A stretch of 60,209 nucleotides of DNA from Paracoccus sp. IB05 (GCF_016405985.1 NZ_JAEFCF010000033.1:1-60209), one strand, 5' to 3'. Positions 32,563-41,587 are shown, counted from the stretch's first letter. The notes: generated by a model not told the origin, from the letters alone. Made by a program: numbers and translations.

Positions 32563-33726
32563 ATGACGACCGAAACTGTGACGCTGCCTCTTGAGGGGCT
32601 TGTCGTGCTGGATATGAGCCAGTTCCTCTCTGGCCCCTATTGCTCGCTCAGGCTGGCGGATCTTGGCGCGCGGGTGATCAAGATCGAGCGCCCGGATGGC
32701 GGCGATCTGTCGCGCCGTCTCTATCTGTCGGATACCGAGATCGGCGGTGATTCGACGATTTTCCACGCGATCAATCGCGGCAAGGAAAGCCTTGCGATCA
32801 ATATGAAAGACCCCGCCGATCTGGCGGCACTGAGGAAGCTCATCGGCAAGGCTGATGTGCTGATCCAGAATTTCCGCCCCGGCGTGATCGAACGCCTCGG
32901 CCTCGATTATGACGCGGTGCGCGCGATCAATCCGGCGCTCGTCTATGCCTCGATCTCGGGCTATGGCGATGAGGGCCCCTGGGTGATGCGGCCGGGGCAG
33001 GATCTGCTGGCGCAGGCGCGGTCGGGGCTGATGTGGCTCAATGGCGATGAGGGGCAGGGGCCGGTGCCTTTCGGCCTTGCGGTGGCCGATATGCTGGCCG
33101 GTGCGGCCTGCTGTCAGGGCATTCTTGCGGGGCTTGTCAGGAAGGGCATCACCGGCAAGGGGATGCATGTCCAGACCTCGCTGATGGAGGCGCTGATCGA
33201 CTTTCAGTTCGAGGTGCTGACGACCCATCTGAATGACGGTCGCCGGGTGCCGAAACGGTCGGAATACCGCTCGGCCCATGCCTATCTCTCGGCGCCTTAC
33301 GGGGTTTATGAGGCAAAGGATGGCTGGCTGGCGATTGCGATGACGCCGATCGCGCGGCTGGCTGACCTGATGGGGATCGAAAGCCTCGCGCCCTATCGGG
33401 ACGACCCGAAACTGGCCTTCTCGCAGCGCGATACGATCAAGCGGCTGATATCCGACAAGGTCGCGACCGAAAGCGTCGACCACTGGCTTTCGGTGCTGGA
33501 GCCGGCGGATATCTGGTGCGCCAAAGTGCTCGACTGGCCGGAACTCCTGGCCTCCGAGGGGATGCGCGTTCTCGACATGCTCCATACCGTGACCCGCGAA
33601 GATGGCGTTTCCATCGAGACGACCCGCCTGCCGATGCGGCTGAACGGGCACCGCCCCGCCAAACCCGGTGCAGCCCCGCTGATCGGCGCCCATTCCGCCG
33701 CCATCCGTAAGGAGTTCGGCCTGTGA
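32563..33726 (+). CDS. CaiB/BaiF family (class III) CoA-transferase
   Basis: 387 residues. Family blocks are clear: LPLEGLVVLDMSQFLSGPYCSLRLADLGARVIKIERPDGGDLSR (with the typical start of the interlocked-ring fold), NRGKESLAINMKDPADLAALRKLIGKADVLIQNFRPGVIERLGLDYDAVRAINPALVYASISGYG and the catalytic-Asp region VAVADMLAGA-like LAVADMLAGAACC. It would transfer CoA between carboxylic acids. First gene of the second operon, downstream of a candidate IclR motif. Why a CoA-transferase leads a sugar importer operon is unclear; the MaoC protein upstream is a possible partner. Confidence 0.85.
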   Translation: MTTETVTLPLEGLVVLDMSQFLSGPYCSLRLADLGARVIKIERPDGGDLSRRLYLSDTEIGGDSTIFHAINRGKESLAINMKDPADLAALRKLIGKADVLIQNFRPGVIERLGLDYDAVRAINPALVYASISGYGDEGPWVMRPGQDLLAQARSGLMWLNGDEGQGPVPFGLAVADMLAGAACCQGILAGLVRKGITGKGMHVQTSLMEALIDFQFEVLTTHLNDGRRVPKRSEYRSAHAYLSAPYGVYEAKDGWLAIAMTPIARLADLMGIESLAPYRDDPKLAFSQRDTIKRLISDKVATESVDHWLSVLEPADIWCAKVLDWPELLASEGMRVLDMLHTVTREDGVSIETTRLPMRLNGHRPAKPGAAPLIGAHSAAIRKEFGL

Positions 33727-34847
33727 TTAAGCTTAAAGGCATGACCTGGAGCCATCCGCGCGGCTATGATCCGATGGTCGCCTGTTCGGCGGTCTGGGCG
33801 GCCGAGCAGGGCGTCGAGATCACCTGGGAAAAGCGCTCGCTCCAGGATTTCGAGAGCTTCCCGGTCGAAGACCTTGCCCGCGCCTATGATCTGATCGTGA
33901 TCGACCATCCAAATGTCGGCCAGATCACCCGCGAGACCTGTCTGACCCCGCTGGACCTGCCGGGCCGCGAGGCCGAGCTTGCCGCGCTGGCGGCCGGCTC
34001 CGTTGGCGCGAGCTTTGCAAGCTATACCTGGCAGGGCCGGCAATGGGCCTTTCCGATAGACGCCGCGACCCAGGTGCTGGCCTTTCGCCCGGATCTGATC
34101 GACGCGCCGCCCGCCAGCTGGGCCGAAGTGGTGGCGCTGGCGAAAGAGGGTCGGGTGGCACTGCCGCTGCGCCCGCCGCATTCGCTGATGTCGCTTTACA
34201 CGCTTGCAGGCAATATCGGCAGGCCCTGCCAGGTGACAGGGGAAGAGATCATCGCCCCCGCAACCGGCGCCGCGGTCTGGGAGATGCTGCGCGAAATCGC
34301 GGATCTGGTCGAACCGGCCTGTTCGGGCCAGGATCCGATTGCGGTTTTCGAGGAAATGGCGCGGCCTGAAAGCCGGATTGCGGTGGCACCGCTGATCTAT
34401 GGCTATGTCAATTATGCCATTCCCGGTTTCCGCCCCCGGCTGATCCGCTTTGCCGATATGCCGGTGGCGGGCGCAAATGGCCCGGTCGGATCCGCGCTTG
34501 GCGGCACCGGAATCGCGGTCTCGGCCTTTTCCGGGGCGCGGGATGCGGCGGTGGATTTCGCGTACTGGATCGCCTCGGATGCGGTGCAGAAGGGGGTATT
34601 TGCGGCCTCTGGCGGCCAGCCCGGTCATGCCGGGGCCTGGCAGGACGAAACGGTCAACGCCGCCACTTCGGATTTCTACCGCGCCACCCGGGCCACGCTG
34701 GAAGGCGCCTGGGTCCGGCCGCGCCATGACGGCTATATGGCCTTCCAGCACGCCGCATCGACCCGCATCACCGAAGGGCTGGCCGCGCGCGAGAGCGCCG
34801 GCCCGGTGATTGCCGATATCAACCGGTTGTTCCGGGAGAGCTTCTGA
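33723..34847 (+). CDS. extracellular solute-binding-like protein without signal peptide
   Basis: The 374-residue product begins (GTG) MIKLKGMTWSHPRGYDPMVACSAVWAAEQGVEITWEKRSLQDFES, with the fold cues of an ABC solute-binding protein (YDLIVIDHPNVGQ, SYTWQGRQWAFPIDAATQVLAFRPDLI, PASWAEVVALA, SGARDAAVDFAYWIASDAVQKGVFAASGGQPG) but no hydrophobic leader, so it should stay in the cytoplasm. Translationally coupled to the CoA-transferase (GTGA overlap). A separate, properly exported binding protein for the importer follows, so this one is not its transport subunit. It may bind a metabolite for the CoA-transferase or be an enzyme; function unknown. Confidence 0.7.
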   Translation: MIKLKGMTWSHPRGYDPMVACSAVWAAEQGVEITWEKRSLQDFESFPVEDLARAYDLIVIDHPNVGQITRETCLTPLDLPGREAELAALAAGSVGASFASYTWQGRQWAFPIDAATQVLAFRPDLIDAPPASWAEVVALAKEGRVALPLRPPHSLMSLYTLAGNIGRPCQVTGEEIIAPATGAAVWEMLREIADLVEPACSGQDPIAVFEEMARPESRIAVAPLIYGYVNYAIPGFRPRLIRFADMPVAGANGPVGSALGGTGIAVSAFSGARDAAVDFAYWIASDAVQKGVFAASGGQPGHAGAWQDETVNAATSDFYRATRATLEGAWVRPRHDGYMAFQHAASTRITEGLAARESAGPVIADINRLFRESF

Positions 34848-34914
34848 CGGCGAAAGATCACCGCTGCGCCGGAACACACAATCCGGCCGGCGTAATTCAG
34901 GGAGGAGGAACCCG

Positions 34915-36102
34915 ATGACGAAGAGAATGGCGCGGCTCTGCGCGGCGACGGCACTGACGGCATTCGCGATGCCGGTATTCGCGCAATCGGTGGAAGAGGT
35001 GATCGCGGCTTTGCCCGAGGGGCTGAAGTCACAATATGAGGGTGCCCCTCAGGCCATCGCCACCGCGCCGCTCGCGGATTTCACCCCGAAAGCAAAGCCT
35101 TACAAATGGTGCCATTCCGAAAGCTATCAGGGCAACCCCTGGCGCGTTTCGGTCACCAATGAGCTGAAGCGCCTTGTGGACGGGCTGATCGCCGAGGGCG
35201 TGGTCTCGGATTTCGAGATCTCGGATTCCAATGGCGATGTCGGCCAGCAGATCAGCCAGATCCGCGCTTTCATCGACAAGGGCTGCGGCGTGATCACCTC
35301 GATCCCGGGCTCGGCCACCGGGCTTGACGAGGCGATTGCGGCGGCGGCAGCGGCGGGCATCCCCTTTGTGACGGCGGCGGGTTCGGTCACCGCGCCTTCG
35401 GCGGTGAATGTCGACAGCAACTATTCCCGCTGGGGCTATGAGATGATGGATGCGATCGGCCGCGCGTTGCCCGACGGTGGCAATGTGCTGATCGTTGAAG
35501 GCATCGCAGGCCATCCGATTGTGGCCCAGGAACGCGCCGGCGCCGATGCGGCCATGGCCGGACATCCGAACCTGAAAATCGCCCGGGTCGTCAATGGTGA
35601 CTGGACGGCGAATGTCACCAAAACCGTTGTGCTGCAAACGCTTGCCACCAATCCGGCGCCGATTGACGCCGTCTGGTCGGCGGGGTCCGAAAGCCGCGTC
35701 ATCGCCGAGGCTTTCGCCGAAGCCGGTCGCCCGGTGCCGGTGATCACGGCATCCATCACCGGGGATGCGCTTGGCTACTGGAAGGCCAGCCCCGAGGGCT
35801 TCCGCTTCGAGGGCCATGCCGTTCTGCCGGGCTGGACGGCGCAAACGCTTTACCGTACCGCCGCGCGGATCATGGATGGGCAAAAGCCGGTCCTGAACAC
35901 GCTGATGATCCCGCTGCCGCCGGTGCATGAGGCGGATCTGGCGACCTGGTACCAGGATTGCATGACGCCCGACGCAGTGTCGGTTTTCCCGGTGCCGCCG
36001 ACCGATCCGATGCCGGAAGACTGGCTTGATGCCTATTTCACGAATCCCGCCCCGAGCCCGGCCTGGGATTACGCGAAGACCCCCGGCGCCTGCGCCAACT
36101 GA
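34915..36102 (+). CDS. sugar ABC transporter substrate-binding protein (CUT2/RbsB-like)
   Basis: The 395-residue protein has a Sec signal (MTKRMARLCAATALTAFAMP, cleavage after VFA at residue 23) and periplasmic-binding-protein type I features: VTNELKRLVDGLIAEGVVSDFEISDSNGDVGQQISQIRAFIDKGCGVI, then GGNVLIVEGIAGHPIVAQERAGADAAMA and PIDAVWSAGSESRVIAEAFAEAGRPVPVI. RBS GGAGGAGG. It feeds the downstream permeases. Slightly longer than typical RbsB because of a C-terminal extension. Confidence 0.85.
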   Translation: MTKRMARLCAATALTAFAMPVFAQSVEEVIAALPEGLKSQYEGAPQAIATAPLADFTPKAKPYKWCHSESYQGNPWRVSVTNELKRLVDGLIAEGVVSDFEISDSNGDVGQQISQIRAFIDKGCGVITSIPGSATGLDEAIAAAAAAGIPFVTAAGSVTAPSAVNVDSNYSRWGYEMMDAIGRALPDGGNVLIVEGIAGHPIVAQERAGADAAMAGHPNLKIARVVNGDWTANVTKTVVLQTLATNPAPIDAVWSAGSESRVIAEAFAEAGRPVPVITASITGDALGYWKASPEGFRFEGHAVLPGWTAQTLYRTAARIMDGQKPVLNTLMIPLPPVHEADLATWYQDCMTPDAVSVFPVPPTDPMPEDWLDAYFTNPAPSPAWDYAKTPGACAN

Positions 36103-36160
36103 TCCCGCCATCAAGCCGCGCGTCCGAGGACGGGCGCGCGGTCAAAAGAAAGACAGGACC

Positions 36161-36889
36161 ATGCTGGAGATTTCCGGCCTGACAAAGCGCTATGGCGAGA
36201 CGCTGGCGCTGAGCGGGGCCACAATCACCTTCCGCCCCGGCACCATCCACACGATTCTCGGTGAAAACGGCTCGGGGAAATCGACGCTTGTGAAACTGCT
36301 GTCAGGCATCGTGGCCCCCGACAATGGCACGATCCGGATGGAGGGGCGCGAGATCACGGCCCGCAGCCCCGCCGGTTTTCGCGAGGCCGGTTTCGCCACC
36401 GCTTTCCAGGAGGTGCTGATCGCGCCGGACCGGTCGGTCAAAGACAATATTCTGCTGGGGCTTGACGGGTTTTTCCGCCGCCATATCCCGCGGTCGGGCC
36501 GTGCCGCCCGGGCCGCAGAGCTGTTGTCGCGCTTTGCCTGTACAAAGATTGACCCCGAGGCGCTGGCGGGCACATTGCCGCTGGCGGCGCAGCAGCTGGT
36601 GGTGCTCGCCCGCGCGGTTGCGCGCGCGCCAAAGGTGCTGATCCTTGATGAGATCACCGCCGCGCTTGATTTTGCCGACCGCGATTCCGTCTTCGCCTTC
36701 ATGAAGCGCAGCGCGGCTTCGGGCGCGACGCTTCTGTTCATCACCCACCGGATGGATGAGGTCATGGCGCTGTCGGATGATATTTCCGTGCTGCGTTCGG
36801 GGCAGGTCGTGCGTTCCGGCCCGCGCGCTGATGCAACGCCTTCAGGGCTTTTGAGCCTGATGGCGCCGGAAGGAGGCCGTCATGGCTGA
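36161..36889 (+). CDS. CUT2 ABC ATPase, N-terminal half as a separate gene
   Basis: 242 residues matching the first nucleotide-binding domain of RbsA/MglA. Walker A GENGSGKST, Walker B VLILDEITAALD and the H-loop FITHRMDEVMALSDD are intact, while the signature motif is LPLAAQQL rather than LSGGQ, as usual for this half. RbsA proteins are about 500 residues with two domains; here the second domain is the next gene, in another frame and overlapping by eight bases. Confidence 0.85.
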   Translation: MLEISGLTKRYGETLALSGATITFRPGTIHTILGENGSGKSTLVKLLSGIVAPDNGTIRMEGREITARSPAGFREAGFATAFQEVLIAPDRSVKDNILLGLDGFFRRHIPRSGRAARAAELLSRFACTKIDPEALAGTLPLAAQQLVVLARAVARAPKVLILDEITAALDFADRDSVFAFMKRSAASGATLLFITHRMDEVMALSDDISVLRSGQVVRSGPRADATPSGLLSLMAPEGGRHG

Positions 36890-37601
36890 TCTGAGTGCAA
36901 CCGGCCTGATGCTGCGCCCGGGCGCGCGTGCCTTTTCGGCGACCATCGGCGCAGGCGAGATCCTTGGCCTCGCCGGCCTCGACGGCCACGGCCAGGATGC
37001 CTTTCTGCGCAGTCTGACAGGGCTTGAAAAAAGCGGCGGCGAGGTCGCGCTGAACGGCCAGCGAATCGGCAGCTTCCGTGACGCGGAACGTGCCCGCATC
37101 GTCTATGTGCCGCGTGACCGTCGCGCGACGGGGATTTTTCCTGGCCTCTCGATCCTCGACAATTTCGCGATTGCCACCGCCGGGCGTGACCGGCGCGGCC
37201 CGCTGATCTCGCCCGCTGCGCGCCGTGCCCGGTATGAGATCTGGCGCGAGCGGTTGCAGATCAGGGCGCCATCCCCCGAAGCGCCGATCACCGCACTTTC
37301 CGGCGGCAATCAGCAAAAGGTGTTGCTGGCGCGGGCTCTGGCGCGCGAGCCGGAGGTCCTGTTGCTGAACGACCCGACGCGCGGTGTCGATGTGGCGACG
37401 CGGCATCTGCTTTATGATCTGTTCCGCGATCTGGCGGGCGAGGGGATGGTGCTGGTGATCCTCTCCTCCGAGATCGAGGAGATCCTCGCTTTGTGTCACC
37501 GCGTCCTGGTCTTCCGTGACCACGGTCTGGCAGCGGAACTGTCAGGAGAGGCGATGCAGACCGATCAGGTGATTGCCGCCATGTTCGGGAGGGCAGGCTG
37601 A
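36882..37601 (+). CDS. CUT2 ABC ATPase, C-terminal half as a separate gene
   Basis: 239 residues matching the second domain of RbsA. Signature LSGGNQQKVLLARAL is intact, but Walker A is GLDGHGQD (no Lys), Walker B is LLLNDPTRGVD (Asn-Asp in place of Asp-Glu) and the H-loop reads SSEIEEIL (no His). This half cannot hydrolyse ATP alone; it supplies the signature motif opposite the first half's intact Walker motifs. Own ATG at 36882. Next gene overlaps by one base (TGATG). Confidence 0.85.
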   Translation: MADLSATGLMLRPGARAFSATIGAGEILGLAGLDGHGQDAFLRSLTGLEKSGGEVALNGQRIGSFRDAERARIVYVPRDRRATGIFPGLSILDNFAIATAGRDRRGPLISPAARRARYEIWRERLQIRAPSPEAPITALSGGNQQKVLLARALAREPEVLLLNDPTRGVDVATRHLLYDLFRDLAGEGMVLVILSSEIEEILALCHRVLVFRDHGLAAELSGEAMQTDQVIAAMFGRAG

Positions 37602-38533
37602 TGCGGGTTCTTGGGCGCTATACATTCGCCATTGCCATTCTCGTGGTGCTGCTTGTCGCCAACCTGGTGATGAACCCGGCGCGGTTTCATCCGGCGGCCT
37701 GGGGCACGCTTCTGGGCATGGCCGCGCCACTGATCGGGGCGGCTCTGGCCTCTACCCCGGTGATCCTTGCGGGGCGCGGCGGCATCGATATCTCTGTCGG
37801 CCCGGTGATGGCGCTGGTCTCGGCAGTAGTGATCAAGGTGCTCTATCTTGATCACGGGCTGAGCTCACCCCTGATCCTCTGGCCGGCTGCGCTTCTGATC
37901 GGGGCACTGATCGGCGCGTTCAACGGGTTCATGGCGGTGATCGTGCGGGTGCAGCCCATCGTGGCGACTTTGGGCACTTATCTGATCCTTGGCGGGCTGA
38001 CGCTGACCATTCTGCCTGCGCCCGTCGGCCCGGCGCCGGACTGGCTGAAGGCGATGGCAGGGGGCTGGAGTTTCCTGCCGCTGGGCGTGATCGGGCTTTT
38101 GTGGTGGGGCTTAAGCCGTACGCCGTTTCATGATCAGCTGATGGCGGTGGGCTCAGACGACCGTGCGGCCTATACCGCCGGGGTGCCGGTCTCGCTGGTC
38201 CGCTTTCTGGCTTATGTGATCACCGGCATGCTGGCGGCGGCGGCGGGGATGATGCTGACCGCGCTGATCGGATCGGCCGACCCGAAAGTGGGCGCGAATT
38301 ACACGCTGATCGCGATTGCCGCCGTGGCGCTTGGCGGCGTCAGCCTCGCGGGCGGCAAGGGCGGACTGCTGGGCGCGGCCATCGGCGCCTTTGACATCTT
38401 CCTGCTGCAAAGCCTGCTGACCGCATTCAACGTCTCGACCTATGTCTTGCAGGTCGCTTATGGCGCGATCCTTGTCACGGCGGTCGTGCTGATCGCGTTC
38501 CAGGATCGCGGCACGAAAAGGAGCCATGCATGA
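37601..38533 (+). CDS. CUT2 ABC permease (RbsC-like) 1
   Basis: A 310-residue membrane protein with about 8-10 helices. GRGGIDISVGPVMALVS is the signature of branched-chain/ribose-type permeases (GIDLSVG), and LIAIAAVALGGVSLAGGKGGLLGAAIGA is the second conserved glycine-rich block. Overlaps the following permease by four bases. Works as a heterodimer with it. Confidence 0.88.
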   Translation: MRVLGRYTFAIAILVVLLVANLVMNPARFHPAAWGTLLGMAAPLIGAALASTPVILAGRGGIDISVGPVMALVSAVVIKVLYLDHGLSSPLILWPAALLIGALIGAFNGFMAVIVRVQPIVATLGTYLILGGLTLTILPAPVGPAPDWLKAMAGGWSFLPLGVIGLLWWGLSRTPFHDQLMAVGSDDRAAYTAGVPVSLVRFLAYVITGMLAAAAGMMLTALIGSADPKVGANYTLIAIAAVALGGVSLAGGKGGLLGAAIGAFDIFLLQSLLTAFNVSTYVLQVAYGAILVTAVVLIAFQDRGTKRSHA

Positions 38534-39492
38534 GCCGGTATCTCACAGGAATGAAGGCGCGGATCATCGGTGCCTTTCTGGTCGCGGCACTGCTGCATCT
38601 GATCGGGACCGTGTTGATTCCGGGCTATTCGGCGCCCTTTGCGATCCGGGCGCTGCTGGTCATCGCCGCGCTGCTCGCAGTGGCCTCGGTCGGGCAGACG
38701 CTGGTGGTGATCCTTGGTGGCATCGACCTCTCGATCCCCTTCATCATCGGCTTTGCCAATGTGACGGCGGCGCAGCTTTACGGACAGGGCTGGCATTTCG
38801 GGCTGGTTTGCCTTGTGGTCTTTGGCCTCGCGATCCTCATCGGTGCGCTGAATGGCGCTTTGTCGCGCGGGCTGAACATCCATCCGCTCATTGTGACGCT
38901 GGGCATCGGCATGATCGTTCAGGGTCTTGTGCTGATCTGGACCAAGGGCTTCCCGACGGGATCGGCCCCAAAGGCGGTGTCGTCTTTCGTGTCGATCGGG
39001 GGATCCTTTGGCCCGTTGCCGGTGCCGGCGCTGATCCCGGCCTTGCTGGTGATGACCCTCCTTATCGTTCTGGTGCTGGAGCGGACGCCCTGGGGCCGCC
39101 GTCTCTATGCGCTTGGCGCGAACCCCGGCGCGGCGCCATATGCGCTGATCAATCCGCTCTGGGTCTGGACCTCGACTTTTGCCGCATCGGCGTTTTTCGC
39201 GGCGCTGGCGGGGATCCTGCTTCTGGGCTTTACCGGGTCCGCTTACGGCGATGTCGGTCAGCCCTATCTGTTCCAGACCATCGCGGCGGTCGTGGTCGGA
39301 GGGGCGGCCCTGGTGGGCGGGCGCGGCAGTTACATCGGCACCCTGGCCGGCGTGCTGGTTCTGACCGAAATCAATACGCTTCTGATCGGCTTGAACTTTT
39401 CGCCTGCCTCGGTACAGGCTGCGTTCGGCGCGATCATCCTGCTGCTCGTCTCGCTTTATGGGCGGGAGCGCCATTTCCGCACAACCGTCTGA
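38530..39492 (+). CDS. CUT2 ABC permease (RbsC-like) 2
   Basis: A 320-residue permease with GGIDLSIPFIIGFANV and IAAVVVGGAALVGGRGSYIGTLAGV blocks, and 8-10 helices. Most ribose-type importers use one permease gene twice; two different permeases plus a split ATPase make this importer fully heteromeric. Stops 15 bases before lldD. Confidence 0.88.
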   Translation: MSRYLTGMKARIIGAFLVAALLHLIGTVLIPGYSAPFAIRALLVIAALLAVASVGQTLVVILGGIDLSIPFIIGFANVTAAQLYGQGWHFGLVCLVVFGLAILIGALNGALSRGLNIHPLIVTLGIGMIVQGLVLIWTKGFPTGSAPKAVSSFVSIGGSFGPLPVPALIPALLVMTLLIVLVLERTPWGRRLYALGANPGAAPYALINPLWVWTSTFAASAFFAALAGILLLGFTGSAYGDVGQPYLFQTIAAVVVGGAALVGGRGSYIGTLAGVLVLTEINTLLIGLNFSPASVQAAFGAIILLLVSLYGRERHFRTTV

Positions 39493-39507
39493 ACCGGAAC
39501 CCGTCTT

Positions 39508-40653
39508 ATGCGTCTGAGCGATTGCCACAATTTTCACGACTTCCGCCGTCTGGCGAAACGTCGCCTGCCGGGGCCGATCTTTAACTATATCGACGGCGCG
39601 GCCGATGATGAGGTGACACTGCGCCGCAATACGGCAGCCTTTGAAAGCGTCGATCTGGTGCCGAATGTCCTGCGCGGGGTCGAGGAGATTGACCTTTCGA
39701 CCACGGTGATGGGGCAAAAGCTGGACCTGCCGGTCTATCTGTCGCCGACCGCGCTGCAGCGGCTCTTTCACCACAGGGGCGAACGCGCGACCGGTGCCGC
39801 GGCCGAGGCCTATGGCACCATGTTCGGCTGTTCATCTCTGGGCACCGTTTCCCTGCAGGAACTGCGCGAAAAGCATCGCAGCCCGCAGGTCTACCAGTTC
39901 TATTTCCACAAGGACCGGGGCCTGAACCGCGCCATGATGCAATCGGCGAAAGAGGCCGGCATCAATGTCATGATGCTGACGGTGGACAGCATCACCGGCG
40001 GCAATCGCGAGCGCGATCTGCGCACCGGTTTTTCGATCCCCTTCCGGCTCACGCTGGGCGGTATGTTCCAGTTTGCGATCAAACCGGCCTGGGGGATCAA
40101 TTATGTCACCCATGAGAAGTTCAGCCTGCCGCAGCTGGATGCCCATATCGATATGAAGGGCGACAGCCTGACCATCGGGCGCTATTTCACCGAGATGCTC
40201 GACCCGTCGATGACCTGGGATGATGTGGAACAGCTCCGCGAAGAATGGGGTGGCGAATTCTGTCTGAAGGGCGTGATGAGCTCTGACGACGCCCGCCGCG
40301 CTGCCGATATCGGCTGTTCCGGGATCGTTTTGTCGAACCATGGCGGGCGGCAGCTTGACGGCTCGCGCTCCGGCTTTGATCAGCTGGATGAGGTGGTGCA
40401 GACGGTGGGCGACCGGCTCGATGTGATGATCGACGGCGGCATCCAGCGCGGGACGCATGTGCTGAAAGCGCTGAGCCTTGGGGCGAAGGCGGTGGGTCTT
40501 GGGCGGTTCTACCTGTTCGCGCTGGCAGCGGCAGGGCAGGCGGGGATCGAACGCGCCCTTGGCCAGATGAAGGCCGAACTGACCCGCGACATGCGCCTGA
40601 TGGGCGCGAAGAGCATATCTGAGCTGAACCGCGACAATCTGCGATTTCGCTGA
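39508..40653 (+). CDS. lldD: FMN-dependent alpha-hydroxy-acid dehydrogenase, L-lactate dehydrogenase-like
   Basis: 381 residues, full length. FNYIDGAADDEVTLRRNTAAFESVDLVPNVLRG at the N-terminus, YLSPTALQRLFH, YQFYFHKDRG, LTVDSITGGNRERDLRTGF, catalytic histidine in LSNHGGRQLDGSRSGFD and FMN phosphate site DGGIQRGTHVLKALSLGAKAVGLGRFYLFALAAAG. It oxidises L-lactate (or glycolate or a similar acid) to the keto acid, passing electrons to the quinone pool. Placed at the end of an operon beside a pathway whose FAH step releases L-lactate, it would close the route to pyruvate. Confidence 0.85.
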   Translation: MRLSDCHNFHDFRRLAKRRLPGPIFNYIDGAADDEVTLRRNTAAFESVDLVPNVLRGVEEIDLSTTVMGQKLDLPVYLSPTALQRLFHHRGERATGAAAEAYGTMFGCSSLGTVSLQELREKHRSPQVYQFYFHKDRGLNRAMMQSAKEAGINVMMLTVDSITGGNRERDLRTGFSIPFRLTLGGMFQFAIKPAWGINYVTHEKFSLPQLDAHIDMKGDSLTIGRYFTEMLDPSMTWDDVEQLREEWGGEFCLKGVMSSDDARRAADIGCSGIVLSNHGGRQLDGSRSGFDQLDEVVQTVGDRLDVMIDGGIQRGTHVLKALSLGAKAVGLGRFYLFALAAAGQAGIERALGQMKAELTRDMRLMGAKSISELNRDNLRFR

Positions 40654-41032
40654 GGGCGGATAACAGGGCGGGGGAATCGGGGGGGCTGATGCTCCCCTTT
40701 TTCAGGGGCGAGGGTCAGAACGGGCGATGCTGCGATGCAGAAACGGGCGCATTGCGGGGTTTTCGTGATCGGCAGAAAAAGGACTTGATCTGCGAAATCC
40801 ATGGTCGGAAAGACGCTGAAACACGTATTTCAGGGTTTTTCGGGCCGGAACTGGCTGAATTTGCGTCACTTCCTGCCTGCCGCGTTGCAGCGCCTGGCAA
40901 AGATCCGCCAGTCGCAGAAATATCTCGAAACAAAAACTTGATTCAAATCTGTTTCCCCGGCTTTGTCCTGCCACAGCCCGGCACAGACCGGGCCATGAGC
41001 AGATCAACAAGACGACGCCGGAACGGGACCAC
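40654..41032 (+). promoter_or_regulatory. intergenic region between lldD and the CHAP lipoprotein
   Basis: 379 bases with no gene. It holds the lldD terminator (40680-40702), a second hairpin CTGAAA/TTTCAG at 40816-40833 followed by GGTTTTT, and an AT-richer stretch (40920-40965) that is the likely promoter of the lipoprotein gene. No RNA family recognised. Confidence 0.45.
40680..40702 (+). terminator. intrinsic terminator of the CUT2-lldD operon
   Basis: GGGGGGC pairs with GCTCCCC (one G-U) around a TGAT loop, followed by five T. Confidence 0.8.
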
Positions 41033-41587
41033 ATGATTTTCACCGCTGCAAAACCGCTTCTCCGGAGCCTGGCCGTGCTTTGTGCCGCTCTGACGCTGAG
41101 TGCCTGTATGGGCCGCGATATTGCCCCGGATGGTCCGGACAGCTCGATCTTTGGCAGCGTTGATTCGGGGCGTCAGGCGATGGCGCTGCTGGAGGCAAAG
41201 CAGAAGCAGTCGAAGGGGCAGCGCGTCTGGTGTGTTCCCTTTGCCCGCACCGCGAGCGGTGTCGACCTGCGCGGCGATGCGAAAACCTGGTGGAATGCGG
41301 CCGCCGGCCAATATGCGCGCGGCAACCAGCCCCGCCCGGGCGCTGTGATGGCTTTTTCGGCAACGCGGAAAATGTCGCGCGGCCATATCGCTGTGGTCTC
41401 GGAAGTGATTTCCGAACGCGAGATCCGCATCAACCATGCCAACTGGGTCAAAAACAAGGTCCAGATGGATATGAAAGTTGTTGATATCTCTAAGAAAAAC
41501 GACTGGAGCGACGTCAAAGTCGAGCGGGTCGCGGGCGAGATGGGGCTGTCTTCCTATCCGATCAACGGCTTTATCTATCCGAACTGA
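41033..41587 (+). CDS. CHAP-domain lipoprotein (putative peptidoglycan amidase)
   Basis: The 184-residue protein has a lipoprotein signal with LSAC, cysteine 25. The mature part resembles CHAP cysteine peptidases: VWCVPFARTASGVDLRGDAKTWWNAA (nucleophile Cys after VW), GNQPRPGAVMAF, then GHIAVVSEVISEREIRINHANW (His). Such proteins cut peptidoglycan cross-links during division or remodelling. Single gene with its own long leader, ending at a strong bidirectional terminator shared with the peroxiredoxin gene. Confidence 0.8.
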   Translation: MIFTAAKPLLRSLAVLCAALTLSACMGRDIAPDGPDSSIFGSVDSGRQAMALLEAKQKQSKGQRVWCVPFARTASGVDLRGDAKTWWNAAAGQYARGNQPRPGAVMAFSATRKMSRGHIAVVSEVISEREIRINHANWVKNKVQMDMKVVDISKKNDWSDVKVERVAGEMGLSSYPINGFIYPN

